A stretch of 64,000 nucleotides of DNA from Balaenoptera acutorostrata (lineage: Eukaryota > Chordata > Mammalia > Artiodactyla > Balaenopteridae). The stretch covers positions 73,991,985 to 74,055,984 of the forward strand of contig NC_080067.1 of NCBI RefSeq assembly GCF_949987535.1, written 5' to 3'. How positions within the stretch are numbered: the stretch's first letter is position 1; the number at the start of each line of letters is the position of its first letter. The position numbers and the translations under genes were made by a program. The notes beneath the pieces are model-generated. The model was given only the letters and a program-made list of their open reading frames with translations. It ran no database searches and was not told where the DNA came from. This document shows, piece by piece, positions 61,301 through 64,000 of the stretch.

Positions 61301-63508
61301 CTCAGACATGAGAGAGTGATTACTTTTGCAAAGACACAGGAAAAAACTGATTGATTACTACTTGAGATACTGAAGCTTAAAAGACTTAGTTGTCTCCTTG
61401 CTTGTCATCTGAATGTGAAGATTTTTAAGGGATATGGACAAGAAACTTTACCAGAAAGAAACCTGGAAACCCCTCAAATGATAATATACTAAAAAAATTA
61501 AATTGACATAGCCTTTCTGGTCACGATATTCACTCCTCCACCTTTTGTGGTAGGCAGTTTGCCCAGTTTCAGGCTTATCCACTGAGGCAGGCTTTCGTAT
61601 GGCCCCAAGCAAATGAAAGCTGGCAGATTGTGCTATTGGTCTTGCATGGCGTCTAACACAGAGAGAAAGATGGCGACCCCTTGGTGTTCTGTCAGCAGAC
61701 AAATGCTTATTTGAAAACAATGTGTTAAAAGACTAAAGTAAGTCAAACATTTACTTGCTTTGAAAAATGTGTACATGGAGAGAAGCTCACTCTAATCATC
61801 GACAATTTAGATTAGAAAATAATCTTCCCAATAACTAATCTTCTCCATTTATATATAATGAAACTGAGATCAAAGGGAGTCCAGGAAAGAAACCTTTCCT
61901 GTATGTTGCCAATGAAATATACATATGAATATGTGCTATTCTGGGATCAGAGTTGTTATCTAATTATAACCTAGCAAAATGTTTGAGTTGGATTTTTCTG
62001 TATTTCATATACACATGATATCAGAAGTTACAGTTACCACTAACATCCTAATTTTGCAAAGTCCTTTATGAATGGCGAGATGTTTCCCTCCTCACACATA
62101 TACACTGTGTTAAGAACACTGAAAATCCCACTATTTCACAGGAAAAACAATGAAGTCCTACCAAGTACCGTGATTTTGACTGGCCAAAGACAAAATGTGA
62201 GTGCCATGGATAAAATCCAGAATCTTTCATTCCCAGGCTTGTATTTAGGTCTCAGGCCTGTATTTGTTTTTCAAAGGGAAAAATCTCTATAAATAAATAA
62301 CAAGGGTTTCTGCAATTTTATTTCCACTGTCAAAAGAACTACTCTAATTTTCATTGACTTTTAAAACCACATTTGAGGCAAAATGGTCTAGTAAAGTTGA
62401 ATTAGATCTGAAAGGGGAAACTTAATCCCTTTTCTCAACCCAGTGTCGTGTAAACATAATTTATTACATTCTGTCTTGGTTCCCTCAAGTAAGACAAAAG
62501 TAAAAGGCTATCTCCCTCTTCCTGACAAGGAGATCAGTTAGATGATAGATCACCTCAGAGTTTCAAACTGGAAGAGATATTAAAGACGAATATTTTTAAG
62601 TTACTATTTTTAAAATGTAAAGAAATATATAAAAGTTTCAATGAGGTTAAGTTGTTTGCCTAATAAATCAGCATTTAATCTACCTCCACTGATTCCCAGA
62701 TTAAAAGCTATTTCCACTACAGAACGCACTGAAAATTTTAAAGAAAGATCAAGTTACCATATTACAAGAGCAGAAACTTATTTTCTCTAACTTTATCATG
62801 GCATATGTTTGTAGACTTCATAAATTAAATTATTTCATTTAACATAAGTACCCTAAGTACGTTAGAAATCTGATAAATACATTCAATGCGTAATGTGGCT
62901 GTTACCATCGTCCTCCTGAAAGTACTATGTAAATTTCCCCATGCATTACTCTCCCCAAATCTCTTCACACACAAGTTTCTATCTTGATGTGTTCTACTAG
63001 GAACCACTCTCCTTTCATAAGTAACTTATTAATAATCTCATTGGATGAAAATCTCATTTTTCTTTCCTCAAGATGTATTTTTGAAATATGCATAGCACTG
63101 TATCACTATTTACACATTCCCATCTTTGGTCATAGAATAGAAATAAGAAAGAGATGCCCCTGGCTTAGAAAAAAAAAAAAATGTAGCTGAAATTAATTTA
63201 GTACAGTGTCAGTTGAAATTAATTTACTTGAGAAGAACAGCAGATTACATGTAATTTAAAACAGCAACTACTGAAGGGCTGTTTGATGATTAAATCATAC
63301 TGATGTTTAAAACATTATTGCCATAGTGGTAGAAAAATCAAAGCAACGCAAACAGGAAGATAAGGATTATTTACCCACGTGTAGGATTTTAGATTCGTAT
63401 GTACATACCTTGGATAAAATATGGCAGCCCATGCACCGATTCTAAAAAGATCATTACAGATAAAGTTAGGAGTCCAAAACAAAGAGTGGTTGAGAGGATC
63501 TTATTCAT
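52337..63508 (-). CDS. UTS2B: Urotensin-2B (URP) precursor, complete, 5 coding exons
   Basis: Reading the minus strand, coding segments 63508-63409, 59318-59220, 58027-57990, 56729-56636 and 52362-52337 join in frame into 118 residues plus TAA. Residues 1-27 are a signal peptide (MNKILSTTLCFGLLTLSVMI, then FLESVHG). Residues about 34-108 are a charged, partly coiled propeptide including REELLLALLNKNFDFQRP and KLEELNQLEKLKEQL. The dibasic site K109-R110 releases ACFWKYCV (111-118), the urotensin-related peptide with the CFWKYC disulfide ring. URP activates the urotensin-2 receptor UTS2R, a Gq-coupled vasoactive GPCR. The human precursor is 119 residues (recalled). It lies convergent to OSTN, matching the order known on human chromosome 3q28. 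Identity is very secure. Confidence 0.98.
52490..52682 (+). mobile_element. MER5A-like hAT fragment
   Basis: The segments 'ttagcctcatgtggatcttt', 'aattaattaaaattaaataa', 'caactttcaagtgctcagta' and 'ttggacagcactgttcta' occur in the order of MER5-type elements. It lies in the last UTS2B intron. Confidence 0.7.
52683..54990. other. UTS2B last intron, no feature recognised
   Basis: Unique-looking AT-rich DNA; short open frames show no domain. Confidence 0.4.
55000..56200 (+). repeat. Possible ancient ERVL-like remnant
   Basis: The text 'gcccagtgggatttcagaat' and the long A/G-rich stretch before it resemble old ERVL/MaLR sequence. No LTR ends or genes can be fixed. Confidence 0.25.
56636..56729 (-). 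CDS. UTS2B: UTS2B coding exon 4 (residues 80-110)
   Basis: The exon lies between TTTTTAACAG and CGAG|GTAAG and encodes LEKLKEQLMEAKDAEMSYAI through HPNKR. It therefore carries the dibasic processing site but not the hormone. Confidence 0.96.
56785..56925. repeat. GA-rich low-complexity tract
   Basis: A purine-rich run of GAAGAAGAAG and GGAAGGAGG-type units, about 55 bp from UTS2B coding exon 4 in the neighbouring intron. Confidence 0.85.
56930..57985. other. UTS2B intron 3 with a MIR relic
   Basis: A reverse-orientation MIR relic lies at about 57660-57780 ('ttttacagatgaggagattt'). The rest shows nothing. Confidence 0.5.
57990..58027 (-). CDS. UTS2B: UTS2B coding exon 3 (residues 67-79)
   Basis: A 38-nt micro-exon between TCTTGCAG and AACCAG|GTGAG encodes DIELANKLEELNQ. 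Its length restores phase 0, which supports the assignment although the exon is tiny. Confidence 0.94.
58028..59219. other. UTS2B intron 2, no feature recognised
   Basis: AT-rich DNA with T-runs; no repeat family or exon recognised. Confidence 0.45.
59220..59318 (-). CDS. UTS2B: UTS2B coding exon 2 (residues 34-66)
   Basis: The acceptor is ATTACAG and the donor ATTG|GTGAG. The exon encodes GNELFPDKEDTDREELLLAL and onward to RPSNI, the most conserved part of the propeptide. It enters and leaves in phase 1. Confidence 0.96.
59319..63408. other. UTS2B intron 1, no gene recognised
   Basis: AT-rich. The only block that stands out is the CpG-containing segment at about 61500-61720, open on the minus strand for 90 codons (61720-61448). 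It has no known domain and no obvious splice sites in frame with UTS2B. Confidence 0.4.
63409..63508 (-). CDS. UTS2B: UTS2B coding exon 1 (residues 1-33 plus one base)
   Basis: ATG at 63508-63506 opens a signal peptide; the donor CAAG|GTATGT follows 63409. Upstream of the ATG a pyrimidine-rich stretch ends in TAG at 63529 and CAG at 63524, either of which could be the acceptor for a 5'UTR exon. The remaining 5'UTR and the promoter are not identified and are probably beyond the window. Confidence 0.95.
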
Positions 63509-63528
63509 GTTAAAAATCTTCTTCTGTG

Positions 63529-64000
63529 CTAGCAGAAAAACTGACTATCCAGGTCAAGACGAATATTTCAATGGTTCTGGAATGCTGCAGAGATCACGTT
63601 TAAAAGGTGGCAAATGTGCTTCAACTACAAATGCTCTGGACAAAGAGAAAAAAACCTTATAAAATGTGATGCACCCTGTCAACATGATTCACTTACTTGG
63701 AGAAGTGACAGGTTTGCTACTCAGTCAATGACAAGAAGAACCCAATCAATATATCTCATACTCGCCCATTTCACTAAAAGCATGCATTCCTATGCATGCA
63801 CACGCACTCAAACACATGCACAGCATAAAGCAAAGACTGGGACTAGAGACCTGTGGGTTAGCTTTACATAAAAATGAAATGGGAACAATGCCCTTCATTT
63901 GGGTAATTTAGAGCCAGATGTGCTCTTCCAGATGGTAATGTTATTTGCAAGCACCACTTCATTTTTAACCAACCAAATAGATTTGAGCTGGGAAGAGCTC
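63529..64000. other. UTS2B 5' side, 5'UTR exon not located
   Basis: A short run of alternating ACAC/GCATGCAC (63780-63830) is present. No CpG island, TATA box or convincing 5'UTR exon is seen. Confidence 0.4.

Overview
The window is mammalian nuclear DNA, AT-rich, with long introns, old L1/MIR/MLT1 repeats and no prokaryotic features. It carries several well preserved tRNA-derived SINEs of the CHR type (the 'cttccctggtgg' head, a box-B-like 'ggttcgagccc', and an (AAAT)n tail). CHR SINEs mark the whale/hippo/ruminant lineage. I see no BovB or Bov-tA elements, so a cetacean is the most likely source; a hippo is not excluded. The species call is an inference.

Two complete peptide-hormone genes are present and point toward each other. 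OSTN (osteocrin/musclin) lies on the + strand from about 11.04 kb to about 49.3 kb. It has a TATA-type promoter, a noncoding first exon, three coding exons (22088-22186, 24596-24810, 44485-44569) and a probable separate 3'UTR exon. The encoded precursor has 132 residues. UTS2B (urotensin-2B, the URP precursor) lies on the - strand, with five coding exons between 63508 and 52337 and a 118-residue product. All splice phases close exactly in both genes, and I found no frameshift or premature stop.

Layout: 0-11 kb is upstream DNA with an ERV-like LTR, a CHR SINE, and about 4.5 kb of old L1 interrupted by a solo MaLR-type LTR. From 11 to 49.3 kb is OSTN, whose introns hold most of the SINEs, two L1 3' fragments, two MLT1 LTRs (one split by a MER1B transposon), and MIR/L2 relics. 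From 49.3 to 52.3 kb is the short gap between the two 3' ends. From 52.3 to 63.5 kb is UTS2B; its upstream exons and promoter are probably beyond the window.

Both products are secreted, proteolytically processed peptides acting on cardiovascular signalling: osteocrin through the natriuretic-peptide clearance receptor, URP through the urotensin receptor. I see no evidence of an undescribed multi-gene system. The points worth a second look are an upstream ORF overlapping the OSTN start, near-MEF2 boxes 5' of OSTN, and two SINE insertions whose tails carry transduced unique sequence inside exact target-site duplications.
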